The translations under genes were made by a program, and so were the position numbers. Positions 10,276 through 19,969 of a stretch of 64,000 nt of DNA are shown one piece after another. The DNA comes from Symsagittifera roscoffensis. Its lineage: Eukaryota; Xenacoelomorpha; Acoela; Convolutidae. The notes under the pieces were generated by a model that did no database searches, had not been told where the DNA came from, and saw only the letters and a program-made list of their open reading frames with translations. The stretch lies in NCBI RefSeq assembly GCF_963678635.1, contig NC_087062.1, forward strand, positions 5,880,193 to 5,944,192, in the 5' to 3' direction. Numbering within the stretch: position 1 is the first letter of the stretch; every line of letters begins with the position of its first letter.

Positions 10276-11398
10276 GGCCCCCGCAGTGACAAAAACGGAT
10301 AAAAATCGATTATCTATAGAAAACATATAGATTTCAGATCTGTTGTAATTTTATTTAGTAAAACTTCGATTATGTAAATTTAACAATCAATTACAATGCA
10401 TTTTTTTTCGCAAAAGTTTTATACTGTACATATTCATTATATAACCATCGCCAAAACACTCTAAAACTGTTTTTTCTGTATCCAATTTTATGCATACTAT
10501 AAACAGATTATATATATTATCTACAGATCATAAACTGATTATATACAGATTATATACAGACTATATACAGATTATATAAAGACTATATACATGTTTTGTA
10601 CAGATTATATAGTGATTTTCTCAACATTCTCGCCAATCAGATAGAATGAGTATATTGAAATAAAATTATAAAGTAGGCAATTTATTAAATTTTTCGTACT
10701 GATGTTCGATCTGAAAAATAATTTAATTTTCTTATTCTGTAAATAAGTTGCAGCAGAAAGTAAATTGCTCTATGTTTATTTTTATAATTTTTATTGATGT
10801 TTTATCACAAAATCGCGCTGATTACGTTGATCTTTTAAATGGCATTTGAAGACGTTTTGCACAAAATTACTTTTCTTACAGCGGAAACCCTTAGATTGCA
10901 AAATCTTAGAGGGATCTCCTAAAACTTGTAGTTTGTGGTAACCAATTTTCCTCAAGTGAGTTCAATTCACTATAAAACTGTGGAAAACTTTTCCTGATTG
11001 CAAATTTTGAATTGTCAATTTAATTTTGAATTGTCAAAATGGAATTTTTACAACCCCTATAGTTTTTAGGCAATATAATCAATTTGATACAGACTTCATA
11101 CAGATTATATACAGATTATCTACATATTATCTACAGATTATATACAGTTTTTTTGCATAAAGATTATATACTGACTATATGTAGATTATCTACAGATTAT
11201 ATAAAGGTTTTACATAATACAAAATCGATTATTTTGGCACTTAAACCCATTTGATTTTGGTGAAAAAAAACTGGATTCTATCTGTAGAGAATCGATTTTT
11301 GTTTGAAAAATGGTTGTACATAAATCGTTTATATACTTACGTTAATCAGTAGCTTTTTATGTATATAATCGATTTTTATCCACTTTCGTCAATGCGGG
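10276..11398. mobile_element. TIR element of about 1.1 kb, non-coding
   Basis: Left end CCCCGCAGTGAC then AAAAACGGATAAAAATCGATTAT (about 10276-10313) mirrors the right end (about 11364-11398), whose complement reads CCCGCATTGAC then GAAAGTGGATAAAAATCGATTAT. That gives TIRs of about 35 bp with few mismatches. The interior has no ORF but carries two blocks of a short tandem repeat of GATTATATACA type (about 10500-10613 and 11095-11210). It looks like a non-autonomous DNA transposon; the superfamily is not clear. Confidence 0.65.
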
Positions 11399-13845
11399 TC
11401 AGACTATGAAAATGAAATCATCACAATGCTTAAAAACGTTTGTTTACTCAGAGAATATCCGATGGACTTTTTTAGTTTGCAGATAACGGGATTAAGTTTT
11501 CTCACCTTGATCTGCATCGCTCAGAAAATTGTACGGTTAAGGGTGTTCGTTGATTTTTTTCGAATTTGTATTACTCGAAACTAGGAAGTCGTACAATTTC
11601 CGACAAGACTTCTCTGCAAGTACAAATAATGGTAAATATAGGCTTGGAAAAAAAACTCAATCGTATTCCAAAATTCATTGTAGTTTCAGCTAGCCCGTTA
11701 AACTTTTTAAAGTCAATTTCATTTTTTGAATTAAAATGGAGAAACCCGTGATTAAAAACCATGACAGAGGAAAATAAGACGAAAAATCTAGTTTTACAAA
11801 TCAAATCAAAAACATTACACAAAAAGTCATTTTAAACGATTCCGCCAATGGTTGGACGTCTAACGAGACACCGTTATTACTAACTTCTGGATCCGAGAAA
11901 ATTATCTTCAAGAACAAAATCATGCAAAAAGGGGAATCAAAATTACAAAGAAGATACTTTCTTTCAACAACATTGACCAGAACTCCGTTTCGAAAAAGTC
12001 ATTTTTATCAGATCTAAGCTACTCGTATTTATGAAAATCTGTTTGCCCCACTCTGAAGTAGACTACAAAAACACAAGAAGGAGCGAATGAATGGAATCCG
12101 ACGGAAACACAAATAAAATGGAAAATTGTGACGAAAACTCTTTTATATGCAGAATTGATGAAATATGTAAAGAGACAGTTCCATAAAATTTGTTTTGGGT
12201 TCAAAAGTTCTAAGCGGCTAGGTTTTCCATATTTCAAAACATTAGGGTCAATTTATAAAAATCCACAGTCTTAGAGATTGCAGCTCTTAAAGTTTCATTT
12301 GAAACCAATGGCAAAATCTGGTTTAGTAATTATTTCTTGAAAACGCAAATACTCAATTTCATTATTGCACAACGGCAAAAAATCAATGCATTTAAAGTGT
12401 AGTGGCCGTTGAAGGTATGCCCAAGCAAATTCAATAAGAAATGGACTCCTGTTCAGAAGACATTCAACTACAAACTGATACTTTTATGATTTTTTGGTTG
12501 AGTTCAAGGAAAGGTTTTTTGAAAACGAAAACAGTCTTACAAACCCTACCAATTTTCTAGAAAAAAAACAGCAAAATTAAAAAAAAAACTCTGTTTCTTC
12601 AGAAAAAATTGAATCGTTAGGTATCTAAAAATGGTTTTCAAGAACAAAACTGACGAAGAGCAAACCGAGTGCCAATAAAAATTTAGCCAATTCAAAGCAA
12701 GTATCCACACTAAAAATCATTTTTCGGATCTTTGAAACACACTTTACTTGAATCGTTCAAAACTTCTCCGAATTTTAGTCTCAGCTAAATTCCTAACTAG
12801 TTTTCAAAAGTTTTATCAGAGCAGTCGTACCAAATCATCTTCCGAAAAACAGGACCTCTAGAAAAACAAGCCTAAGAACAAACGCGTCACTCAACAGTTT
12901 GAGAGTCACCTCAGAACAATTCCATCGAAACGATTAGATGGCAATTACATTCGCTTCAAGGTCTTGTATATCCACAGATTGAAGTCTTCAACCGTTGTGT
13001 TGGAACTGTTCTGCATGGTATGGGCAATGGCACATGCACAAAATGTCTTCAAATGTCAGCAAACTATAAGAATTTGATAATAGTAAAAAAGCAAAGCAGA
13101 CAGATGATATGATTAAAACGTAACCGGCTTTGAATTTCGTATAGAGTCCTACACTTTGGTGGCAAGCTCGCAACACGTTGGCGCGGCTGCGGCGGTCACT
13201 ATTCTGCAGCTTGAGTTTATGCTGGTTGAACAGTAAACAATCAATCCATAAATTCGTTGGCTCAAATTTCAACCAATCATAATTCAAGAAGATAAATTTT
13301 GGGACTTATGCGACTGATTTTTTTTATTTTGGGAGCTATGAATATTGGGATTCATGGGAATTCACCATTTTGTCAGATAATGTCTTTTTGTTCTTTCTAA
13401 AGTATATTGTATGAATAACCTAATCAAATTGAAAAATTGAACCCTTTGAAATAGTCAGATTTCTCTATTGCAAGCTGCTACCTCTCTCGTAGAAATCTTC
13501 ACGTTGACAGTGGTTTTAGATGCAACGAAACTGCGCAAACAGAAAAGTGGCGACATATTTGTTCCAAGTGGCGACATATTTGCGATAGTCATCAAATTCA
13601 ACTTGATTCTTTTTGCTGTTTCTTATTTTTAAAACACCACCTGAACAGTTTTTGGATGTTTCTTTGCAATAAATTGAGTAAATACTTCTTTACTTCAACG
13701 TACTAACCGCGAAATGCAATGTTTGAGGGAATGCTTTTTTTTCGTATTGCGATTGATTGACCCGAAAAAAAAATCAACATAAAAAAGAAGGCGAGATTAT
13801 ATTTGTCGAGTTACGGGCAAATTATTTCTCGATTTGTGTGCTTAC
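11399..13845. other. UGT intron, no supported gene
   Basis: About 2.4 kb of AT-rich sequence. Short open frames on the minus strand (11822-11571, 12237-12019, 13287-12988) have no recognisable family or splice context. A direct repeat AAGTGGCGACATATTTG occurs twice at about 13,545-13,585. Confidence 0.45.
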
Positions 13846-14252
13846 CCCGGGCTCCTCGATCGGCAGTTCGTTTCTGTCCCAAATTGAAGGGTGTGTTCTG
13901 GCAGTTTCCAGAAGCGGAGACGTGAACAAATTCACATTCGGAATTCCGTGTTTTCTGGCCGCCAAAATAGGACCGCCGACAAGCGAGTCGCCAATCACAA
14001 TGTCATAATTGTGAGGAGACTTTTCTAGAAACTTATCCAGCTCTTCGTATGCTTTAATTATCCCATCTTCACGAAGGTAACTTGGAAGCGTCATCAGAGC
14101 TTCCAGAACATTCAGCGGTACAATGGTCGGCATTACTGTGGTTTCATGCACTTCGAATGCACCTGGCATGTCTTGGATTATCTGCTCGGGACAAGAGTCC
14201 GTTGTGAAGACGGACACTCTGTGACCTTTGTCTACTAGTGCTCGGTATTGAC
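13846..14252 (-). CDS. UGT exon 2 (N-terminal acceptor-binding domain)
   Basis: Acceptor TTTATTTCAG (AG at 14254-14253) and donor CCCGGG|GTAAGC (GT at 13845-13844). It encodes QYRALVDKGHRVSVFTTD, matching the UGT pattern (K/R)-G-H-x-V-(T/S)-V-(V/F) of the first beta strand and helix, then YDIVIGDSLVGGPILAARKH and GIPNVNLFTSPL, which matches the usual F-D-x-xx-D...P-x-x-x-x-x-LGIP block. No ATG is needed because the exon enters with the last two bases of a Gly codon supplied by exon 1. Length 407 nt, fully open. Confidence 0.8.
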
Positions 14253-14660
14253 CTGAAATAAAGTTACCACTGCTACTAATGAGATCTCGGCTCTTTCTGT
14301 ATCACGACCCAAAACAGATTTCGTTCATATGTTGAAAATTGGATCATAATGCTCGAATTGGATTGCTTGAAATAAGTTCCAGCGAAAGAAAATCTGGATA
14401 TCCAATACAATAAAAACAGAAGCTCAATCGACAATTCGATAATTTTTGGCCGCATACCAGAAAATATCTGGGATCTCTTTTACCAGCCCCCTGTTACAAA
14501 AAGGGCGAGCAAGTTTGTCACTAGGTACAAATCCGCAGAACACGTAACTGAGAAAATATAAATTGACGAATTAATTGAGGACATTTTAGACCACAAAAAT
14601 CCATTATAGTTGATTAATCAATTATAATTGATTTTTGCAGCCTAAAGCGGTGGCAGAGCT
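14253..14660. other. UGT intron 1, part
   Basis: AT-rich intron sequence. A small palindromic stretch GATTAATCAATTATAATTGA lies near 14,612. No gene seen. Confidence 0.45.
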
Positions 14661-14870
14661 GAGAGGCCTTTAGCATAGTGGTAAGGCGTTCACTTCGAGG
14701 TTGTGAGATCGTTTAATCGATCCCCTGCCATGGCAATCATTGTATGTGAGGACGAGCGCGCACTTGACCTCTAGCTTCAGGTCTACCCAGCCTACTGCCT
14801 ATGGCTGCAATAGTCGCACCCGTGAAAGTTCTGGACGCAAAAAAAACGGCCTTGAATCACAATAAAAAGA
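14661..14870 (+). mobile_element. tRNA-derived SINE
   Basis: The head has a near-perfect A box (TAGCATAGTGGTAAGG) and a B-box-like TTTAATCGATCCCC. The anticodon arm does not fold properly, so it is not a functional tRNA. The body includes ACCCAGCCTACTGCCTATGG, sharing its core with the SINE split by the LTR element, and ends in an A-rich tail (AATAAAAAGA). Confidence 0.65.
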
Positions 14871-15392
14871 GCTATGCGCATCAAAATAACTCAGTTCGGA
14901 ATGTGGGCAAATAAGAGAAACGGACTACGCTTAGAAAGGCTAAGAATAATTTTAAGGCCACGCGGATTTCGAAAATCTAGTCATTTCATGCTTGTTGTGA
15001 TTTCGAATGCTCTATTAAAGTTGTTTCTGTATGGAAACATCGTTTCCATAAATAGCAGCATCTATAGTGCGGCGTATGGTTTGCATGGTGAAAAAAATCA
15101 AAATCTAATAAAACCGTATCGTGTATTAAGGATACGTTTTCTCAGTCATTTTTGTCAAGGAGCTTGTTTTTACGGTTTTCCAGAGAAAAAATAACTGTGT
15201 GAAAAATCTCTTCCATACGTAAGGTGAAAGATTTTCATATCTTTCCAACGGCTTGCATAATGATGAGAAACCGTTTTATTACTAATTTAATCCGTTAAAA
15301 AGCTATTTTGAGGGTTTTAGAAACAAATTTATGTGCTACGCATGATCAGTCATTTTCCATACAAATCATGCATGGATGTGTATGGTTGTGCA
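14871..15392. other. UGT intron 1, nothing recognised
   Basis: A 106-codon open frame on the plus strand (14874-15194) has no recognisable domain and no splice support, so I do not call it a gene. Confidence 0.4.
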
Positions 15393-16340
15393 TTATCTTC
15401 TATGGTGGGCAACCCGGTCAATGTTTTTAAAGGCGCTTAGAAGTTTTTGAGTTTTCTGAGCTCTCTCAAAACACTTATAAGACCCTATTTCGATCAAACG
15501 TTCAGCACCGAAAGTCCGAAATGACGTTTTCCGTTTTTTGTGGAAAATTTTAGTATGTACTGGCGCCAGAGGCGCTTTTAGGAAAATTATTGGTATCAAT
15601 TGGCCAGAAATTTTTGTCTGAGAAAACAAATTAGTATATATTGGCACCAAATTTTGGGGTTGGTCGCACCAGCGGATTAAGAGAGGGTGGTTGGGCGGGG
15701 GCAGAAGCTTTCTTTTCAGTCATTCGACCCTCTGCCGACCCAAAGGGTGCCCTATTTGTACTATTTTGAGATATGCGTTTTTGGATAACTGACCCTAAAA
15801 TTTTTGGTCTGTTTTTTTTCTAGCTTTTGCCTACCGCGCAGAAAACTTGGTGTCAAAATGGGGTCTTAATAGTGATTTGGTAGAGCTCAGAAAGTCAATT
15901 TGGTCGACCTAAAAAAAGGTCGAGAAAGTTTTCGATTTTTTTTGAAAACTCTCTTATCTCGAGAAAATCCTAGATCTGCCCCTGCTCCCCTCTTTGAACT
16001 TTTTTCTAAACTTTTCCAAAAGTGAAAAGCTTTTATGAGGTGTGAAAAAATAGAGTGTGAAGAAAATGTTCATGATGTCATAGACAGATTTGACGCCAAA
16101 AATCACTACTGTTGCATAAATTTGCTTAATTTTTGTTGATTTTTGAATTATGCAATCTAGTATTTTTTTCAAAGTTCTGCCTCCCTCCCCCTCCCTCAGA
16201 AAAATCCAAGATCCGCGCCCGGTTGGTCGGCCATAAAATGGTTGTCATATAGTACCAAAGTGTAGCCCTTTGGTAGTTCGAGTCAGGGGGTCGAATCCCT
16301 GAGAGAAGGCGTCAGTTCAGCCCCCCCCCCCCCTCCTTCC
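15393..16340 (-). mobile_element. hAT-like MITE fragments (CAGGGGC ends) across duplication boundary
   Basis: On the minus strand from 15984 the sequence starts CAGGGGCAGATCTAGGATTT and TCTCGAG, the same end as the complete element at 53381-53812. The part at 15.40-15.65 kb shares GAGCTCTCT..ACCCTATTT with sequence at 40.24 and 52.89 kb. A second end-like AAGATCCGCGCCC occurs at 16.21 kb, with poly-C and GGTCGAATCCCTGA further right, as in the 53.7-kb element. Several nested or fused copies are likely. The left boundary of duplication unit 1 (about 15,652) falls inside. Confidence 0.55.
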
Positions 16341-16839
16341 GAATCGGTTACTGGTCTAAAAAGCCGTCAAATTAATATAATCCTCTATCGCCCAAAGACA
16401 ACGAAACGGAGTATAAATTCTTTATAATCCATTTTTTTTGCTCGAATTTAAAAGTGAATGTAAATGCCATAATTTGTTTTCGCTTCGTTTCGAGCAACAT
16501 TTTCTGCCTTGTTCACATTCTGATGTACGTTATGAATGCACGGCCTAACAAAAAGATCGATAAAAATTGATTTATCGATAACAACTGATCGATAACAAAA
16601 AATGATTTATTGCTTTTGTATTAGTAGCAATAAATACGTTTTAGATTGAATAAAATCAATTTTTTCTTGTTCCGACCATTTTCGCGAATCCCGGAGGGGA
16701 ACGGGGTTGCCCGGCAAATCTTAAAACCCCCTGGTTCGATCTCCTGTGAACCATTTTCGGCGGACTTTGGTCTTAAGTTATAAAACTGTTGAGGTTGCAT
16801 ATTAAAAGTTCGACGGGATAATTTAAATTTTTTCAAGAC
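16341..16839. other. UGT intron 1 next to exon 1
   Basis: Includes a GATCGATAAAAATTGATTTATCGAT-type palindromic stretch at about 16,553-16,580 and the word AACTGTTG at 16784-16791, which corresponds to the empty insertion site of the element found in unit 2. Confidence 0.5.
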
Positions 16840-17068
16840 CTGCAGAAGGGTTGAAGTGGCCCCGCATGCACATGGTGACCATGAGGATGTGATAGGACTT
16901 CCGGGAACCCCCACCATGCAGTGAGCCCTGCTCCACAGTCGGCGCAGAATCGTTTGCAAATTTGGAACCCCGCGAAGAAACAGTGAAGCTGACAGCAGCT
17001 GCCAGCAAAACCAGCTTGAAAGACAATTTAACTGTGTTAAAATGTATTTTAAATGTATTGTTCGACAT
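16840..17068 (-). CDS. UGT exon 1 (signal peptide and start of acceptor domain)
   Basis: The ATG at 17068-17066 opens MSNNTFKIHFNTVKLSFKLV with a hydrophobic core LVLLAAAVSFTVSS, a signal peptide for ER entry. Then SYHILMVTMCMRGHFNPSAG matches the first UGT strand and G-H-x-N-P loop that lines the acceptor pocket. The presumed donor is GCAG|GTCTTG (GT at 16839-16838), weak after GT but giving exactly the phase needed: G joins GT of exon 2 to read NPSAGQYRALVDKGH without a break. A near-identical second copy lies at 25387-25159. Gene start and signal peptide are clear; the donor is inferred from the join. Confidence 0.75.
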
Positions 17069-17220
17069 GGACTTAAGTCTATAGCTTTAACTAACAGCTA
17101 TATCACACGTGATTTGATTTGACGATTCTGTTGTACTGTTGCTAGCCAGGCAATCAATCGTTTAACTATGTCGCCATGTTTGGGGTCTAGGACAACAAGC
17201 CGACGGGACTTCAAGCCGAA

Positions 17221-17590
17221 GGGACTTCAGGCCGAAAATTAAACTTTACAAGCGCCTCAAATCATTATTTTTTCATATGTAAAACGTTGCTTGTCAAAAT
17301 CGTAGGCTATTTTACTCCATAATAAGCGTTATTTATGACCATGAATCACTTGAGATTGGCATCCGTTAAAAATATCAGCCGGTTTTTGAAATGCATAAAT
17401 TATAAACAAGAAAGTTACCTTCAACCGTGTTTTGTTTTTCAACTTCCCTAAACATCATTTGGAGGCTTAAAATCGATGAAGACGCTAATAAGTACCGAAT
17501 AAAGATCATGAAATTGAGAAATTCTTCAAAAAAAAATTCCAAATTAATCATATTTCATGACTTAGAGAGAAAATTTTCGGCTTGAAGTCC
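17221..17590. mobile_element. MITE with GGGACTTCAAGCCGAAAATT-type ends
   Basis: GGGACTTCAGGCCGAAAATT at 17221-17240 is mirrored by AATTTTCGGCTTGAAGTCC at 17572-17590. A further direct copy of the end word lies just outside (17206-17220). No ORF. Located 150-520 bp upstream of UGT exon 1. The copy in unit 2 is at about 25542-25911. Confidence 0.6.
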
Positions 17591-17623
17591 ATATTTGTAA
17601 GAAGCGGACCGAAGGCGGAGCAA

Positions 17624-17952
17624 TAAGCAGAATGGTCTAAGAGCAGAATAGGTCCAAGAGCAGAAAAATAGAAAAATATCAACTTTTACTGATTAATATG
17701 GGCAAATTGATAAAAAAATTCTCAGAATCATCTATAATACCAAGAGAATGAATGATTTACTCATGAATTGAATAATTTCTTCATTGAATTTTTCTAAAAA
17801 TCTTGATTAAATTAGTCAAATTATGCTTAAATTATTAGTTTATTTGGTAATATTGACTATTATTATAATTCATTTACCGATCAGCTCATAAAAGTTGATG
17901 TTTTCTATTTTTCTGCTGTTGGACCCATTCTGCTCTTTGACCATTCTGCTTA
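17624..17952. mobile_element. TA-flanked MITE (Tc1/mariner-like)
   Basis: Ends TA-AGCAGAATGGTC at 17624 and the complement at 17952 give an imperfect inverted repeat of about 60 bp, running through GAGCAGAATAGGTCC and CAGAAAAATAGAAAA. A TA dinucleotide at each end fits the target of Tc1/mariner elements. About 325 bp, no ORF. Copy in unit 2 at about 25945-26272. Confidence 0.65.
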
Positions 17953-18139
17953 TATAGACTGGCCACCCAAAGGACCGAATATTCTAGAAATAAAACGTCA
18001 TTGAATTTAAGGCGTATTCAAGTCATGAATTTATTACATATCATTTTCCGCGTGATATGGGTAGTGAAAAGTTCATACTGACGACTTGAATGAACGGATT
18101 CATGAATTTCGCGATGCTACTGTGGGTTTTGGTGAAACT

Positions 18140-18313
18140 GATCTACTTAAAAATTACCCCCCTTTTAAGAAAGGGGGGGGGGGGCAATTGTTAAGTAGAA
18201 AAATATAACGCAATTTGGAGCAATCAGATTGCCGCAAAATTGCAGTAGCAATACAAAGCTCCAGCGCTAATTTACTGCTTTTATTAAAAGGGGTGGCAAT
18301 TGTTAAGTAGATC
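18140..18313. mobile_element. Foldback element with GATCTACTTAACAATT and poly-C/G ends
   Basis: GATCTACTTAAAAATTACCC at 18140 pairs both with CAATTGTTAAGTAG at 18185-18198 (a tight hairpin closing on poly-G) and with GGCAATTGTTAAGTAGATC ending at 18313. The poly-C/poly-G runs differ in length between units. Copy in unit 2 at about 26460-26630. Confidence 0.55.
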
Positions 18314-18622
18314 CGGTGGACCAAATCGCAATTGCTATCCTCTTGTTGAAAACTCAAACTTTCTTTTAGGTCGACCAAACTGATTAGCCAATTTTTCATT
18401 AAAAAGCATAGAGCGATACTGTGACGAATAAATTTTTTGCGCGCAGGTAAATTTCTTACCAAACAGGCCAAAAATGAAGTTTTTTAAACAGTTTTTGAAA
18501 GTTTTGATCTTATATTGAATTTATTTTTACCATTATTACTATTGACACGTTAAAAAAGCAACGTTAAAATAATAAAATTAATGTTAACAAAATTCAGGCG
18601 TGTAAACAGTAATTTAAACAAG

Positions 18623-18710
18623 GGATCTACTTAACAATCTCCCCCCCCCCCCTATTGTATCTACTAAATAATCCCCCCTTCTTGAAAAGGGGGGATTGTT
18701 TAGTAGATCC
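18623..18710. mobile_element. Foldback element, same family
   Basis: GGATCTACTTAACAATCTCC at 18623 mirrors GGGGGATTGTTTAGTAGATCC ending at 18710, with an inner palindrome CTACTAAATAATCCCCCC. Copy in unit 2 at about 26940-27024. The adjacent sequence to 18,990 is AT-rich and unremarkable. Confidence 0.5.
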
Positions 18711-18989
18711 TAAACAAGCGCCAAATGAAGACTTTTTGGGCGCTAAAGGATTAATTAGTAAGAGGGATTTGCCCGCCAAAATCTTCAAATTTTAGCGCAA
18801 TTATTTTCTTAACCTCAGTGCTATGATTTTTATAAAAGCCATAAGCGCCAACAAATCAGAGGTAAAAGAGAAATTCTCGTTTTTTCAGAAAAAAAAAGGA
18901 AAAAAAAGAGGGTCGAAAACATTTTTTTTTGAAAAATCTATAATTTTTCTCTTTTTTATTTGGCGCTTTTATTAAAGACAGCATTTCAA

Positions 18990-19285
18990 ATGGGGCTGTA
19001 AAACAGTGCCGAAGTACAACAGTGCCAAAATATAAAAGTGTTCAACAGTCTAAAAGTCTAAAAGTGTAAGTGTAAAAGTAAAACTGTTGATTTTCGGCAC
19101 TGTTTAACATTAAATTTATTTTCGGCACTGTTGTACTTCGGCACTGTTGTGATGCCCTTAGAGTGCCGGAAATAAATTTATTGTTCAACAGTCCCGAAAA
19201 TCATTAAGTTTCGGCACTTGAACGCTTTTTCAGTTTCGACAAGTTGTACTTCGGTACTGTTGAACGCCCCCCCCCCCCCCCCCAT
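18990..19285. repeat. CAACAGTGCCGAA repeat cluster
   Basis: The word CAACAGTGCCGAA and its complement TTCGGCACTGTTG occur at least eight times in both orientations, ending in a run of C. Unit 2 has the same cluster at about 27305-27595. The same word is also tandemly repeated at 34,025-34,112 and 45,781-45,870 next to broken UGT exons. Function unknown. Confidence 0.65.
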
Positions 19286-19969
19286 TTCAAACTGATCAGC
19301 CATACGATCGTACTTAAAAATAAAATTGTCGAGTAAGTTTGAACATTTTTGACGGTGTTTTGAAGTGCAATCATTTAGCATGCATGCTACAAGTTGCAGA
19401 AATAGTTTGGAGGAAAGTGCCGCTGATTGATACCTCCTGACAATACAATTTATTTTTGTCTTAGGACAATTTATTCGTCCAAAAAAATCAGAAAAACAAA
19501 AAAACGCGCTATTGAGCTGTTTACGGAGAATCACTGTTCTTTTTCTGTTTAACCATTCGCAGATTTTTTGTTTGTTTTTCTCATTAGTGACGACTTTCGA
19601 ATGACTAAGAAAATATTTGTTAGAGCTCAAATTTCGAAAAAAAACATCTAGTACCGCAATCTATTAGGTGATTCAACTGTCTACAGAAAAAGAAACATTG
19701 TTAAAACATAGCAAAGATGGTTGCGATCTGAATTTAGATTAGAGTTGTTTAAGCATTTTAAAGACAGGTCTTAGTTGACCTTCACTCTTTATGTTCACTC
19801 CTTCGCTAACTTTTTAACCATCGTTTTAATGATTCAGTAATTCACTGTTTTAACTTCTTTTAAGTTCTTTTAATTTTTTGAATAGGATTATTTATAGCAT
19901 TAGATTAATTTATCATGTTGCAGCCTAGCACTAACGAAGTAGGCGTCAGCGGAATACCATAATTCTGGC
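19286..19969. other. No supported gene
   Basis: Includes an open frame of 150 codons on the minus strand (19630-19178) that is kept in the unit 2 copy (27942-27493), but that is expected from the recent duplication. It runs through the CAACAGTGCCGAA cluster and matches no family I know. Confidence 0.45.

Larger units (their letters stand above)
62..17068 (-). other. UDP-glycosyltransferase gene, full span (exons 1, 2, 3 and last)
   Basis: Family members move a sugar from a UDP-sugar to small lipophilic acceptors, with the catalytic part in the ER lumen. Four exons on the minus strand join in phase: 17068-16840 (ends phase 1), 14252-13846 (enters at phase 1, ends phase 0), 2695-2449 (starts phase 0, ends phase 1) and 669-62 (enters at phase 1). 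Together they give 1491 nt, 496 residues plus stop, against about 520-530 for typical animal UGTs. The N-terminus here is long, and the stretch between the acceptor domain and the donor signature is missing. The join of exon 3 to the last exon is phase-compatible but lacks about 60-70 residues of conserved fold, so at least one exon is probably hidden in the N gap at 2186-2385 or lost. Introns are about 2.6, 11.2 and 1.8 kb and full of repeats. The gene identity is secure; whether this copy is functional is inference. Confidence 0.8.

Noticed and set aside
12988-13287. 99-codon minus-strand frame as a UGT exon
   Set aside because: No UGT similarity, and exons 2 and 3 already join in phase without it.
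14661-14735. Functional tRNA gene
   Set aside because: Good A box, but the anticodon stem and acceptor stem fail, and a SINE body with A-rich tail follows.
16255-16315. tRNA-like GGTCGAATCCC word
   Set aside because: The same block occurs in the complete hAT-type MITE near 53,740, so it belongs to that element.
19178-19630. 150-codon minus-strand frame, kept in both units
   Set aside because: Conservation is explained by the recent duplication; the frame crosses poly-C and a repeat cluster and has no recognised domain.
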